This document shows positions 33,762 through 43,026 of a stretch of 64,000 bases of DNA, in pieces (within the stretch, counting starts at the first letter, position 1; each line of letters begins with the position of its first letter). The position numbers were made by a program, and so were the translations under genes. The notes beneath the pieces are model-generated. The model searched no databases. It was given only the letters and a program-made list of their open reading frames with translations, and was not told where the DNA came from. Source of the stretch: JAGOMX01 sp041738135 (GTDB lineage Bacteria > Pseudomonadota > Alphaproteobacteria > JAGOMX01). The stretch is taken from NCBI GenBank assembly GCA_041738135.1, contig JBGSQK010000077.1, positions 75,560-139,559 of the forward strand, written 5' to 3'.

Positions 33762-36233
33762 ATGACTAGATATATATTCATAACATTTATCGCCGCATTA
33801 TTTATTGGCACATCAGCTGTGCATTCGGCAGACCAAATCACTGGAACAGTCGGATCACCTTCTGCCACCAGATCTCCTGATACCAAAGTGCTCCCGGCAC
33901 CGGGATTACCCTTTGGTGGTGTCATTAACCCCAATGCATCTGAGTCCAAGTCTTGGTGGCAACCGCGTATTGTACCGCCTAAGGGGGCTCCGAATATTCT
34001 TCTTATCATGACCGATGACGTTGGATATGGTGCGCCAAGTACGTTTGGTGGCACTATTCCTACACCTAACATGGACCGAATCGCGAAGAATGGTTTGCGA
34101 TACACCCAGTTCCATTCCGCAGCTCTTTGTTCACCTACCCGTGCTGCTTTGATAACAGGCCGCAACCATCATTCAGTTGGATTTGGTATGATATCAGAAG
34201 GCGCCACGGGCTTTCCAGGTTACAACAGTGTGATTAGTAAAGATTCCGCCACTGTGGCTGAAGTTCTAAAGCAGAATGGTTACAGTACCTCATGGTTTGG
34301 TAAGAACCACAATACACCAACCTATGAGACAAGCGTGGCAGGTCCATATGACCAGTGGCCGACAGGACAAGGGTTTGATTACTTCTATGGATTCATGGGT
34401 GGGGAAACCGACCAGTGGACGCCAAATATATTTCGTAACACCACCAAGATTACACCATACTTGGGTAAAGATGGATGGAACCTTACAACCGCCATGGCCG
34501 ATGATGCAATTTCTTGGATGAGCGAGCTGAATGCTGTTGCGCCAGATAAGCCTTTCTTCCTTTATTATGTGCCTGGTGGAACCCATGCACCTCATCATCC
34601 AACGCCAGAATGGATTGCAAAGTTTAAAGGTAAATTTGATCATGGCTGGAATAAAGAACGCCAACTGATCTTTGAAAACCAAAAGAAGCTTGGTGTGATC
34701 CCTCAGGATGCAAAGCTGACACCTTGGCCAAAGGATACTATTCCAGAGTGGGATAGTTTAACAGCTGATCAAAAGAAGCTTTATGCAAGACAAGCAGAAG
34801 TCTATGCGGCATATCTGGCTTATACGGACCATGAAATTGGTCGGGTGATTCAAACTGTAGAGGATATGGGTAAGTTGGATAACACCCTCATCATTTATAT
34901 CAGTGGCGATAACGGCGCCAGCGCAGAAGGTACTTTGAACGGCACGCCTAATGAGATGACGAACTTTAATGGCATCAATGTTCCCGTGGAAACTCAACTT
35001 AAGGATTTCTATGATGTTTGGGGGTCTGAGAAAACCTATCCTCACATGTCCATTGGTTGGTCATGGGCTTTCGATACACCATTCAAATGGACCAAACAAG
35101 TTGCCTCACATTTTGGTGGTACACGTCAGGGTATGGCTATTTCCTGGCCGAAAATGATCAAGGATGTGGGCGGCATTCGCAATCAGTTCCACCATGTTAT
35201 TGATATTATGCCGACAATCTTGGAAGTTGCTGGTCTACAGGCACCAGTCGAAGTTAATGGCATTACTCAAAAGCCTATTGAAGGCGTGAGCATGGTCTAT
35301 ACTTTCAATAAAGAAAATGAAAAGGTGCCCTCCGCACGTAAAACCCAATATTTTGAAATAATGGGCAACCGTGCCATCTATCATGATGGATGGGTTGCGT
35401 GTACGACTCCACAGGCAACGCCTTGGGACTTAACATTCCAGGGAACAAAAGATCCCATGAATAGTTATAAGTGGGAGCTTTATGACCTGACGAAGGATTG
35501 GACTCAATTTGACGATGTGGCGGCTAAGAATCCTGAAAAACTGAAGGAGCTTCAGGAAGTATTCCTGATCGAAGCTACTAAGTATCAGGTATTGCCTCTC
35601 GATGATTCCAAAGTAAGCCGGTTTACCGCTCCACGCCCGAGCGCTGATGCGGGTAGAACGGACTTCACATACTTGGGAGAAGTTAATGGTATTCCACTTG
35701 CTACCGCACCTAGCATTTTGAATAAATCATATACGATCAAGAGTGATATTGAAGTTCCCAGTGCGGATACTGATGGGATGATCGTTAGTTACGGTGGTAG
35801 ATTTGGCGGTATAGCCCTTTATCTGCTAAAAGGCAAGCCCGTATTCGTCTACAACTTCTTGGATGTGGAACGGTTCCGTTGGGAAGGTAAGGATGCGCTG
35901 GCGGCGGGCAAACACACCATTTTATTTGATTTCAAATCCGATGGTGGTGGTTTGGGTAAAGGTGGTGTAGGTGTGCTTAAAGTCGACGACAAAGAGGTTG
36001 CCAATAAACATATAGAGCATACCATTGCCTTTACGTTTCCTATAGACGTTACCCTTGATATTGGGTCAAGCACAGGGACGTCCGTGGAAGACAAGGATTA
36101 TCAATCGCCCTTTAATTTCAAAGGCAAGGTTAACAAAACAACCATAAACTTGATTCCACCCGCGCCATTGGCGGAAAAAGATAAAAAGGTTGAAGCTGAC
36201 CAAAAGAAAAAAATTGCTGATACAACTGAGTAA
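33762..36233 (+). CDS. Large exported arylsulfatase (type I, formylglycine-dependent)
   Basis: 823 residues, signal peptide 1-22 (FITFIAALFIGTSAVHS). Metal-binding Asp85/Asp86 in LLIMTDDVGYGAPSTFGG; CSPTRAALITGRNHHSVG with Cys123 as the residue converted to formylglycine; YYVPGGTHAPHHPTPEW; TLIIYISGDNGASAEG with the Asp-Asn metal ligands; and SHFGGTRQGMAISWPKM. The C-terminal 250 residues (from about 570) form an extra beta-rich domain with LGKGGVGVLKVDDKEV. Hydrolyses sulfate esters; natural substrate unknown. Full length and intact, unlike its tandem copy upstream. It needs a formylglycine-generating enzyme; one is encoded at 41155-42273. Confidence 0.92.
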   Translation: MTRYIFITFIAALFIGTSAVHSADQITGTVGSPSATRSPDTKVLPAPGLPFGGVINPNASESKSWWQPRIVPPKGAPNILLIMTDDVGYGAPSTFGGTIPTPNMDRIAKNGLRYTQFHSAALCSPTRAALITGRNHHSVGFGMISEGATGFPGYNSVISKDSATVAEVLKQNGYSTSWFGKNHNTPTYETSVAGPYDQWPTGQGFDYFYGFMGGETDQWTPNIFRNTTKITPYLGKDGWNLTTAMADDAISWMSELNAVAPDKPFFLYYVPGGTHAPHHPTPEWIAKFKGKFDHGWNKERQLIFENQKKLGVIPQDAKLTPWPKDTIPEWDSLTADQKKLYARQAEVYAAYLAYTDHEIGRVIQTVEDMGKLDNTLIIYISGDNGASAEGTLNGTPNEMTNFNGINVPVETQLKDFYDVWGSEKTYPHMSIGWSWAFDTPFKWTKQVASHFGGTRQGMAISWPKMIKDVGGIRNQFHHVIDIMPTILEVAGLQAPVEVNGITQKPIEGVSMVYTFNKENEKVPSARKTQYFEIMGNRAIYHDGWVACTTPQATPWDLTFQGTKDPMNSYKWELYDLTKDWTQFDDVAAKNPEKLKELQEVFLIEATKYQVLPLDDSKVSRFTAPRPSADAGRTDFTYLGEVNGIPLATAPSILNKSYTIKSDIEVPSADTDGMIVSYGGRFGGIALYLLKGKPVFVYNFLDVERFRWEGKDALAAGKHTILFDFKSDGGGLGKGGVGVLKVDDKEVANKHIEHTIAFTFPIDVTLDIGSSTGTSVEDKDYQSPFNFKGKVNKTTINLIPPAPLAEKDKKVEADQKKKIADTTE

Positions 36234-36246
36234 TAGTTAAATCTGA

Positions 36247-36267
36247 GCCACCCCTCACTGGGGTGGC
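36247..36267 (+). terminator. Hairpin after sulfatase copy 2
   Basis: GCCACCCC and GGGGTGGC, eight perfect pairs with a five-base loop, twelve bases after the stop codon. Homologous to the hairpin after copy 1; the T run is reduced to ATTTCC. Confidence 0.65.
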
Positions 36268-36350
36268 ATTTCCGTATAAGTCTGCTTGCAATTCCATCTA
36301 GTCCCATATAGCTTAATGTCTTGTAAAACCAATTCAGATACGGGTAACCC

Positions 36351-38291
36351 ATGCAAAATAACACCACTTTAATCCCAAGAGATATTCTATTTGGCAATCC
36401 TGAGCGTTTGTTTGTAAGGCTCAGTCCCAACGGTGCGTATGTTAGTTACATTGCACCTAAAGATGGGGTCTTGAACGTGTGGGTTGCGCCACGCGAACGC
36501 CTCGATCAGGCACGTGCTGTTACAGATGATACTGATCGAGGGATTCGGTCATACTTTTGGGCGCAAAACAATACGCACATTATATACATCCAAGATCGCG
36601 AAGGTAATGAAGACTGGCATATATATTCTGTAAATTTGGCGAACAATGTATCTCAGAATTTGACACCTATACACGGCGTGCAAGCACGAGTTATTGAGGT
36701 ATCGGAAGAGTTTCCTGATGAGATTCTCATGAGCATTAACGACCGGGATCCAGCCTACCACGACATATACAAGTTGAATGTGGTCGACGGACAGAAGGAA
36801 CTGGTTTATGAGAATACAGGTTTTGCTGGCTTTGTGACCGATTCAAAACTCCAAATCAGATTTGGTATTCGTCAACGCGCCGATGGTGGAAACGAGATCC
36901 TGCGGCGTGATGGTGACTCTTGGTCATTGTGGACAGAAATAGATCCAGATGATGCCATGACCTGCAATCCCATGGGGTTTGATAAGTCAGGAGATGTGCT
37001 GTACATGATTGACAGTCGCAACCGCAATACGGCTGCATTGTTGTCCATTAACCTGAAAACGGACGAATCTAAAGTCATCTACGAGAACCCCCGTGCGGAC
37101 ATTAATGATGTGATGATACATCCTACGCATAAAACCATTGAAGCAGCTGCTGCCAGTTATGAGCGCAAAGAGTGGACTGTCTTTGATTCAGTGATTGAAA
37201 AGGATCTCAATTACTTGAAAACCCTAGAAGCTGGGGAATTGGAGATTACCAGCCGTACGGAGGATGATCAGTTTTGGATTGCCGTCTTCTTGGTGGATAA
37301 TGGGCCCGTTAAATATTACTTATATGACCGCAAGGGTGTGAAGGCTGCATATTTATTTTCCTCGCAACCTCGTTTGGAGGGATTGCCATTGGTTCCCATG
37401 CATTCCGTTGTTGTGAAGGCTCGTGATGGCCTGGAGTTGGTTTGTTACTACTCGTTACCCAAAGATAGCGATCCTGAAAATACAGGACGGCCCAACAAGC
37501 CTGTTCCCATGGTATTAGATGTGCATGGTGGACCTTGGGCGCGGGATAGTTGGGGATATGACGGGGCCCACCAATGGCTTGCCAATCGTGGGTATGCGTT
37601 GCTCAATGTGAACTTTCGCGGATCAACTGGGTTTGGCAAGAATCTCACCAACGCTGGAAATGGCCAATGGGGCCGTAAAATGCATGATGATTTAATGGAT
37701 GCCGTACAGTGGGCTATTGGACAGAAAATTGCTGATCCCTCAAAGGTAGCCATTTTTGGCGGCAGTTATGGTGGCTATGCTGTTTTGCACGCACTGACGA
37801 ACACACCAGAGGTTTTTGCCTGCGGTATCGATATTGTGGGGCCCTCCAACTTAATCACATTGGTGGAATCCATACCCGCTTACTGGCGGCCAATTGTAGA
37901 AATGTTTAAGATAAGATTGGGTGGTGACCCAGAAACAGAAGAAGGGCGAGAATTCTTAATGGACAGATCACCCATCACTCATGTGGGAAATATTATTAAG
38001 CCGCTTCTCATAGGGCAAGGCGCCAACGATCCTCGCGTCAAACAAGCGGAATCGGATCAAATTGTCCAGGCTATGCAGGAAAAACAAATTCCCCATACCT
38101 ATGTACTTTTCCCTGATGAGGGACACGGGTTCGTAAAGCCTAAAAACCGTATGGCCTTCTTTGCCATAGCTGAAGCATTTCTAGCCCAAAATCTGGGTGG
38201 TCGCTGTGAACCTCTTGCCAGTGATTTGATCGGGTCAAGCCATAAGATTATTACGGATAGCTATGGGTTGGTTGAGACGTATGCGGCTTAA
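36351..38291 (+). CDS. S9-family serine peptidase (acylaminoacyl/prolyl oligopeptidase type)
   Basis: 646 residues without signal peptide. N-terminal beta-propeller (LSPNGAYVSYIAPKDGVLNV and further WD-like blades to about residue 340), then an alpha/beta-hydrolase: HGGPWARDSWGYD (oxyanion loop), nucleophile Ser472 in GGSYGGYA, Asp in IGQGANDPRV and His in FPDEGHGF. Cleaves short peptides or N-acylated peptides in the cytoplasm. All three catalytic residues are present. It follows the sulfatase on the same strand after a hairpin, and is probably a separate unit. Confidence 0.92.
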   Translation: MQNNTTLIPRDILFGNPERLFVRLSPNGAYVSYIAPKDGVLNVWVAPRERLDQARAVTDDTDRGIRSYFWAQNNTHIIYIQDREGNEDWHIYSVNLANNVSQNLTPIHGVQARVIEVSEEFPDEILMSINDRDPAYHDIYKLNVVDGQKELVYENTGFAGFVTDSKLQIRFGIRQRADGGNEILRRDGDSWSLWTEIDPDDAMTCNPMGFDKSGDVLYMIDSRNRNTAALLSINLKTDESKVIYENPRADINDVMIHPTHKTIEAAAASYERKEWTVFDSVIEKDLNYLKTLEAGELEITSRTEDDQFWIAVFLVDNGPVKYYLYDRKGVKAAYLFSSQPRLEGLPLVPMHSVVVKARDGLELVCYYSLPKDSDPENTGRPNKPVPMVLDVHGGPWARDSWGYDGAHQWLANRGYALLNVNFRGSTGFGKNLTNAGNGQWGRKMHDDLMDAVQWAIGQKIADPSKVAIFGGSYGGYAVLHALTNTPEVFACGIDIVGPSNLITLVESIPAYWRPIVEMFKIRLGGDPETEEGREFLMDRSPITHVGNIIKPLLIGQGANDPRVKQAESDQIVQAMQEKQIPHTYVLFPDEGHGFVKPKNRMAFFAIAEAFLAQNLGGRCEPLASDLIGSSHKIITDSYGLVETYAA

Positions 38292-38304
38292 AATTACAAA
38301 AAAA

Positions 38305-38328
38305 AGCGAGTGCTCGAAAGCACTCGCT
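38305..38328 (-). terminator. Intrinsic terminator for the outer-membrane protein gene at 38353
   Basis: AGCGAGTGCT and AGCACTCGCT form ten perfect pairs with a CGAA loop. A run of eight or nine A lies to the left, which reads as a T tract on the minus strand. It also closes the peptidase gene on the plus strand. Confidence 0.85.
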
Positions 38329-38352
38329 AATTGAGGTTAACTCAAAAGAGAT

Positions 38353-39090
38353 TTAGTTAGCCTTGTTGCAAAGCATATAGCTCAGCTTGACCATACCTGA
38401 TAGCACGCGTGGCTTGTGGCTTGTTCTGAATGAAGCTGCACCACCATTATCTGCTCTAGAGCTAATGCTCTCATAAGCGTCATAGTTAACTTCAACACCC
38501 AGAAGGAAGTTCTTCATCTTTTGTGCCGCACCTACAGAAAAGCGCACTGCATTTAGGAACTCACTGTTATGACGACGTAGTGTGTTGTTTGAAATGCTTG
38601 TGTGAGTCTTCCATGAAGAGCCAGCCCAACCTAATCCTACGTAGAAAAGAGAGTCCTTCATTACCATGCCAATGCGAGGAACAACAGCTACCGTGTATTG
38701 TGATTTTACATTATGCCTAATGATCGTTGTTGCATCTTCCTGAACTGTTGCTTTTCCGTTTAATCCGGAGAAGTCAAAAGATGCATTGACTCCGACTAGC
38801 CACATTCTATCAAATTGTAGATCCCAAGCTGCATGAAATCCGCCTAAAGCACCTTTAGCTGATGTTTTTAGACTTCCAGTATGAGTGTTAGCTGCATCGG
38901 CTGTGAAATTTGACTTGCTGTTAGAATGTCCATAACCTAGCTGTGCGCCAAGCTTAAAACCGCCCCAACATGGTACAGGTGTCGCAGGGCATTCTGGACA
39001 AGGCGCAGGCATGGGAGCAGGACCCGCATTGGAAAATGCTGCTGTTGTTAATGTAGTGGATGTAATTAATACGCTCAGTATTTTTTTCAT
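38353..39090 (-). CDS. Outer-membrane beta-barrel protein, paralog 1
   Basis: 245 residues: signal peptide (KKILSVLITSTTLTTAAFSNA), a Pro/Cys-rich linker (GPAPMPAPCPECPATPVPCW), then GGFKLGAQLGYGHSNS, the first strand of an eight-stranded OmpA/Omp25-like barrel with alternating hydrophobic residues to the end. The last residues are LSYMLCNKAN. Probably a surface protein. Paralog 39171-39923 is directly upstream. The three linker cysteines plus one at the C-terminus are unusual for such barrels and could cross-link. Confidence 0.8.
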   Translation of the reverse strand: MKKILSVLITSTTLTTAAFSNAGPAPMPAPCPECPATPVPCWGGFKLGAQLGYGHSNSKSNFTADAANTHTGSLKTSAKGALGGFHAAWDLQFDRMWLVGVNASFDFSGLNGKATVQEDATTIIRHNVKSQYTVAVVPRIGMVMKDSLFYVGLGWAGSSWKTHTSISNNTLRRHNSEFLNAVRFSVGAAQKMKNFLLGVEVNYDAYESISSRADNGGAASFRTSHKPRVLSGMVKLSYMLCNKAN

Positions 39091-39137
39091 TTTATCTTTC
39101 CTTGTAAGTTTTAATTCTCATAAACGGACTTAAATAT

Positions 39138-39159
39138 GCGAGTGTCCGAAGACACCCGC
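39138..39159 (-). terminator. Hairpin after outer-membrane protein paralog 2
   Basis: GCGAGTGTC and GACACCCGC pair with one A-C mismatch around CGAA, the same loop as the terminator of paralog 1. It is eleven bases after the stop codon reading on the minus strand. Confidence 0.65.
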
Positions 39160-39170
39160 TGATCTAAGAA

Positions 39171-39923
39171 TTAGTTCGTTGTTGTATTGCAAAGCATGTA
39201 ACTAGCCTTTACCATGCCTGAAAGCACGCGTGGCTTGAAGCTAGTTCTGAAGGAGTTAGTTCCATCATCTCTACGAGAATTCAGGCTAGAGTAGGAATCA
39301 TAGTTAACTTCCACACCCAGCATCACCTTATTTATTCTCTGTACCGCACCTACAGAAACGCGCAGAGCACTAAGAAAGTCAGTGTTGTGGCGGCGAGTTC
39401 CATTGTCGATGACGTTTGTCTTAAGTTTCCAGCTTGTACCGGCCCAACCAGCACCCACATAGAAAAATGAGTCCTTTAGAACAATGCCGACACGAGGTAC
39501 AACAGCTAGTGTGTACTTTGCTTCAGCGCTGCTTCTGAAGATATTAACGCCGTTACGACTTAAGCGTTTGCTGTCTTTGAAACTGCTAAAATCAAAAGAT
39601 GTGTTTAGACCCATAAGCCAATTAGTCGCAAATTGATAATCCCAACCAAAGTGTACGCCACCTATAGGGCTTTTGGATGAATGGTCATTTCTTGCAACAT
39701 GGACAAGATTGTTTGTATCTTCAACACGGATTTTTGAGTCGCTGGAAGCTTGACCATAACCAAGTTGCGCACCAAGCTTGAATCCACCCCAGCTTATAAT
39801 TTTTTCGGGGCAAGGCGCGCAAGGAGGGCATGGCGCTGCAGGAGCGGGAGCAGGACCAGCATTGGCAAATGCCGCGCCTGTGAGTACTGTAGACGTAAGT
39901 AAAACGCTTAGTATATTCTTCAT
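39171..39923 (-). CDS. Outer-membrane beta-barrel protein, paralog 2
   Basis: 250 residues, the same plan as the gene at 38353-39090: signal peptide, a linker with five prolines and three cysteines (PAPAAPCPPCAPCPEK), then WGGFKLGAQLGYGQASSDSK and a small barrel. Shared sentences such as FYVGAGWAGTSWK, AVVPRVGIVLKDS and FKPRVLSGMVKASYMLCN show tandem duplication. Loops between strands differ most, as expected for surface-exposed parts. Confidence 0.8.
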   Translation of the reverse strand: MKNILSVLLTSTVLTGAAFANAGPAPAPAAPCPPCAPCPEKIISWGGFKLGAQLGYGQASSDSKIRVEDTNNLVHVARNDHSSKSPIGGVHFGWDYQFATNWLMGLNTSFDFSSFKDSKRLSRNGVNIFRSSAEAKYTLAVVPRVGIVLKDSFFYVGAGWAGTSWKLKTNVIDNGTRRHNTDFLSALRVSVGAVQRINKVMLGVEVNYDSYSSLNSRRDDGTNSFRTSFKPRVLSGMVKASYMLCNTTTN

Positions 39924-40127
39924 TTCTTAATTTCTCCGTGAATTTGAATTATTACATCCAAACCTTAGCACTTAATCCGCTGCGGTTTCAAAAATTGCTT
40001 CGTCGTTTAGATTTTATTTATCTAAACTGTGCCTAAAAAGCAACATATGGGTTTTAGCAACTTAGTAATTAACTTTTAAGGGTAATTTTGGTATAATGCA
40101 GGTAGGCAAACAGTATGAGAATTTTTT

Positions 40128-41120
40128 ATGGAAAAGTATGATCTCGTCATAATTGGTGGGGGACCAGTGGGTTTGTTTGCAGCGTTTTATGCGGGCAGAC
40201 GAAACATGAAAACCCTTATGGTAGAAGCATCTGAGGCATTGGGCGGGTTGCCGTATTTGATCTATTCAGAAAAAGTCATACTGGATATTCCCGGCTTTTC
40301 GCAAGTTACCGGATATGAGTTAAGTAAAAGACTAGTGGAACAATCACAATCCGAGATGCTCACGGTCATGACGGAAACAAAAGTACTTTCCCATGAGGGA
40401 AATTTGGAGTCAGGCTTCACACTTCATTGCGCCTGCAAAGATGGACCCAAAGACATTCAAGCATCCACCGTACTCATTGCCACGGGGGCTGGTGAAATTT
40501 CCCCCCGCACTATTGGAGTTCCAGGTGAGGAATCATTAAAAGACAAAGGCGTTCATTACTTCATTAAGTCCAAAGAAGCCATAAAAGGCAAAAAAGTCGT
40601 TGTGATCGGCGGCGGTGACAGCGCTTTAGACTGGGTTGATTTGGTTGAAGATGTAGCCGAAGAGGTTCGTTTGGTTCATAGACGAGAAGAGTTTCGCGCC
40701 CAAGAAGAAAGTGTCCGCCGGCTCATGGCCTCAAAAACCAAGCTGCATTTAAATGCAGAAGTTAAAGCTATTCATGGTGAGGCCTCAGTAACTGCTGTGG
40801 AGATCTTTACCGAAGGCACTGGAAGTGAAATAGTTGGATGTGATGTGGTTATCATCGCTTTTGGTTTTCGCATTCAACTGGAAACCCTCAATAGCTGGGG
40901 GTTAGAACTGGAAAGTGGCGGTATCGTTGTCAACCAAATGATGGAAACCAATATCCCAGGTATATTCGCAGCTGGTGACGTGGCCTATACCCCTGGTGTG
41001 GGCTCAACGAAACTGATTGCTATCGGGTTTGCACAAGGCACAATTGCCGTCAATACAGCTAAGACCAGAATTGATCCCAAAGCAAAATTCTTCCCTGGCC
41101 ATAGCACAGCTTGGAAGTAG
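40128..41120 (+). CDS. Ferredoxin/flavodoxin-NADP+ reductase, thioredoxin-reductase-like
   Basis: 330 residues with two dinucleotide-binding domains: FAD motif LVIIGGGPVGLFAAFYAGRR at the N-terminus, NADPH motif KVVVIGGGDSALDW in the middle, and GIFAAGDVAYTPG near the C-terminus. The redox CxxC of thioredoxin reductase is absent (the equivalent region is HYFIKSKEAIKGKK), which together with the C-terminal extension points to the TrxR-like ferredoxin-NADP+ oxidoreductases. Electrons from NADPH to a ferredoxin or flavodoxin; partner not in the window. Confidence 0.88.
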   Translation: MEKYDLVIIGGGPVGLFAAFYAGRRNMKTLMVEASEALGGLPYLIYSEKVILDIPGFSQVTGYELSKRLVEQSQSEMLTVMTETKVLSHEGNLESGFTLHCACKDGPKDIQASTVLIATGAGEISPRTIGVPGEESLKDKGVHYFIKSKEAIKGKKVVVIGGGDSALDWVDLVEDVAEEVRLVHRREEFRAQEESVRRLMASKTKLHLNAEVKAIHGEASVTAVEIFTEGTGSEIVGCDVVIIAFGFRIQLETLNSWGLELESGGIVVNQMMETNIPGIFAAGDVAYTPGVGSTKLIAIGFAQGTIAVNTAKTRIDPKAKFFPGHSTAWK

Positions 41121-41154
41121 TGGGTAAAAGCCCCCTACCCTTTGGCGCAGCCAA

Positions 41155-42273
41155 TTATTTTGATTTGTCCTTTGAGCACCTAAATCCAAGATTCACCAAT
41201 GAGCTATCTGGTGATGTTTTCATCCTTGCGGACACCCTATAACCCCAGCAATAGGTGTGGTGGCACATAAACGACCCTCCTCGCAGCACGTACTTGGTTA
41301 CCCCTGGCTCATCCGGATCGTGGCTCTTATCTGCATTTATTGGATTAACTGCCAAACCTTGCTTTTCTAGCCTTGCATAATAGTTCACATCATACTGGTC
41401 AGCCGTCCACTCCCACACATTACCTGCCATGTCATAAAGACCGTAGGCATTGGGCGCATATTGCTTGACTGGGGAAGTCCACTGATGCTCTTTCTTGGTA
41501 TTCTTATAGGGAAAACCACCTTCCCAGATATTTGCTTTCCGGTTTTTGTCGTCGGTTTCATCATCACCCCAGGGATATTTTTTACCCTCTAAACCACCAC
41601 GAGCAGCCCATTCTCTCTCAGCCTCAGTAGGAAGTCTTTTGCCTTGCCACTTACAATATGCCTGAGCATCTTCCCATGACACATGAACCACAGGATGGTC
41701 CTTGCCAAAACTTTCTGATCCGGGACCACGTGGACGCTTCCAATCAGCCCCATTCTCCCACTGCCACCACTGGGTGTGATCGTGTAGGGGAACGGGTAGC
41801 TTGCTTGGCATAAACACTAAGGAACCTGGTGCTAGCTTATCTTCAGGGGGCTTAGGTGTGCCAGGTGGCACTTGCTGCTTTAACAGCTCCCAGTCCACAG
41901 GTTTTTCAGCTGTTGTCTTATGACCTGTGGCTTTGACGAACTTCTCGAATTGTTCGTTAGTGACTTCCGTCTCATCCATATAAAAAGCGTTAAGCTTAAC
42001 CTTATGCACAGGCCCTTCATCAGGTTTTGTATCTGGGCCAGTGGCTCCCATATTAAATGTGCCAGCAGGCACTTCCACCATACCCTCGGGGATTGCTTTG
42101 CATTCAGCCGTTAAAGCAGCAGCTTTAGACACCTTATCGCATCCGCAGCCTGCGTCTTTCTTCGCCTCTTTGTTCTTAGAAGATTTTGTGTTGTCAGCTG
42201 CAAAAACATGACCCTGCCCAATAACCGCAAATATAGATGCATAGCATATGACTCTTAGAATCGTTTGAAACAT
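41155..42273 (-). CDS. Exported formylglycine-generating enzyme (sulfatase-modifying factor)
   Basis: 372 residues. Signal peptide (CYASIFAVIGQGHVFA), a Lys-rich linker with GCGCDK, then the FGE-sulfatase fold: MVEVPAGTFNMGATGPDTKP, VTNEQFEKFVKATGH, DHPVVHVSWEDAQAYCKWQG, RLPTEAEREWAARGG, AGNVWEWTADQY, and VLRGGSFMCHHTYCWGYR. Cys337 and Cys342 are the copper-binding catalytic pair of true FGE, absent from most family relatives. It oxidises the sulfatase cysteine to formylglycine. Its signal peptide implies work outside the cytoplasm, matching the exported sulfatase at 33762; most bacterial FGEs I know of are cytoplasmic. Convergent with the reductase gene. Confidence 0.92.
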   Translation of the reverse strand: MFQTILRVICYASIFAVIGQGHVFAADNTKSSKNKEAKKDAGCGCDKVSKAAALTAECKAIPEGMVEVPAGTFNMGATGPDTKPDEGPVHKVKLNAFYMDETEVTNEQFEKFVKATGHKTTAEKPVDWELLKQQVPPGTPKPPEDKLAPGSLVFMPSKLPVPLHDHTQWWQWENGADWKRPRGPGSESFGKDHPVVHVSWEDAQAYCKWQGKRLPTEAEREWAARGGLEGKKYPWGDDETDDKNRKANIWEGGFPYKNTKKEHQWTSPVKQYAPNAYGLYDMAGNVWEWTADQYDVNYYARLEKQGLAVNPINADKSHDPDEPGVTKYVLRGGSFMCHHTYCWGYRVSARMKTSPDSSLVNLGFRCSKDKSK

Positions 42274-42410
42274 TTTGGATGCCTTTTTTTATTATTATTG
42301 GTAAATGTTAGCAAATTGTGGAACTGAAAGCTAGTATTCCAGAATCATTAATTCACCCCGTGCCTTCCCTGCCTTTTACCTTAGAGTCATTACTTAGGTC
42401 TCCCTAATCA

Positions 42411-42956
42411 TTAATTCATAGTAGACTGTGCTTTTTGTAAATTGTTTTGGTAGTTCGACAAATGATGATCCGCCCGTTTGAACTCGGTGGCAGATTCCTT
42501 CAACTTATCGCATCGCACCTTTGCTTCGCCAACGCATTTTTGAAACTCAGCCATCCGCGCAGCACTTACGTTGCTTTTTTGTTTCCACAACTCGCCTAGC
42601 TCTGCATCACAACTGGCAGCAGCGCGATCGAGCATCTCTCTTGTGTTTGCTCCCGCTGAAACCGCAAAGTTCGTTACGGGCACATTGGCAAAAGCCGGTT
42701 GTGACGGTTGCTGCATGATTGGCTGCTGGTACTGTTGAGCATGTTGCTGTTCCACACGCTTAAACTGATCTTGTGGCGCAGCGGCAGGTTGTTGCACAGG
42801 CATAGGCTTATAAGGTTCCGTCGCTGGCGGGAAATATATCTGATCAGGGTTTTCTTGGCTACCTTGGTTTTCTAGTTTAATGGGTTTTTCAATAATTTCT
42901 GCCTGACAAACAGCAGTCAATCCGAAAACCAGTGCAATCATATATAACTTGTACAT
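42411..42956 (-). CDS. Exported Gln/Pro-rich protein of unknown function
   Basis: 181 residues. Signal peptide (LYMIALVFGLTAVCQA), a disordered Pro/Gln-rich region (residues about 30-80, with QQPAAAPQDQFK and QYQQPIMQQPSQ), then a helical C-terminal part with three Cys (ASCDAEL, FQKCVGE, VRCDKLK). The start at 42956 is preceded by AGAAGGA seven bases upstream; an earlier in-frame ATG at 42977 adds only MFRRIRH. No family recognised. Confidence 0.62.
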   Translation of the reverse strand: MYKLYMIALVFGLTAVCQAEIIEKPIKLENQGSQENPDQIYFPPATEPYKPMPVQQPAAAPQDQFKRVEQQHAQQYQQPIMQQPSQPAFANVPVTNFAVSAGANTREMLDRAAASCDAELGELWKQKSNVSAARMAEFQKCVGEAKVRCDKLKESATEFKRADHHLSNYQNNLQKAQSTMN

Positions 42957-43026
42957 GTGGCGTATCCTTCTAAACATATTTCAACACCATTATTGCGCTA
43001 TTTAGAAGAAAAGATCAACGACAGAC

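Noticed and set aside
40128..41120. Thioredoxin reductase
   Set aside because: The Cys-x-x-Cys redox motif is absent, so the ferredoxin-NADP+ reductase subgroup fits better.
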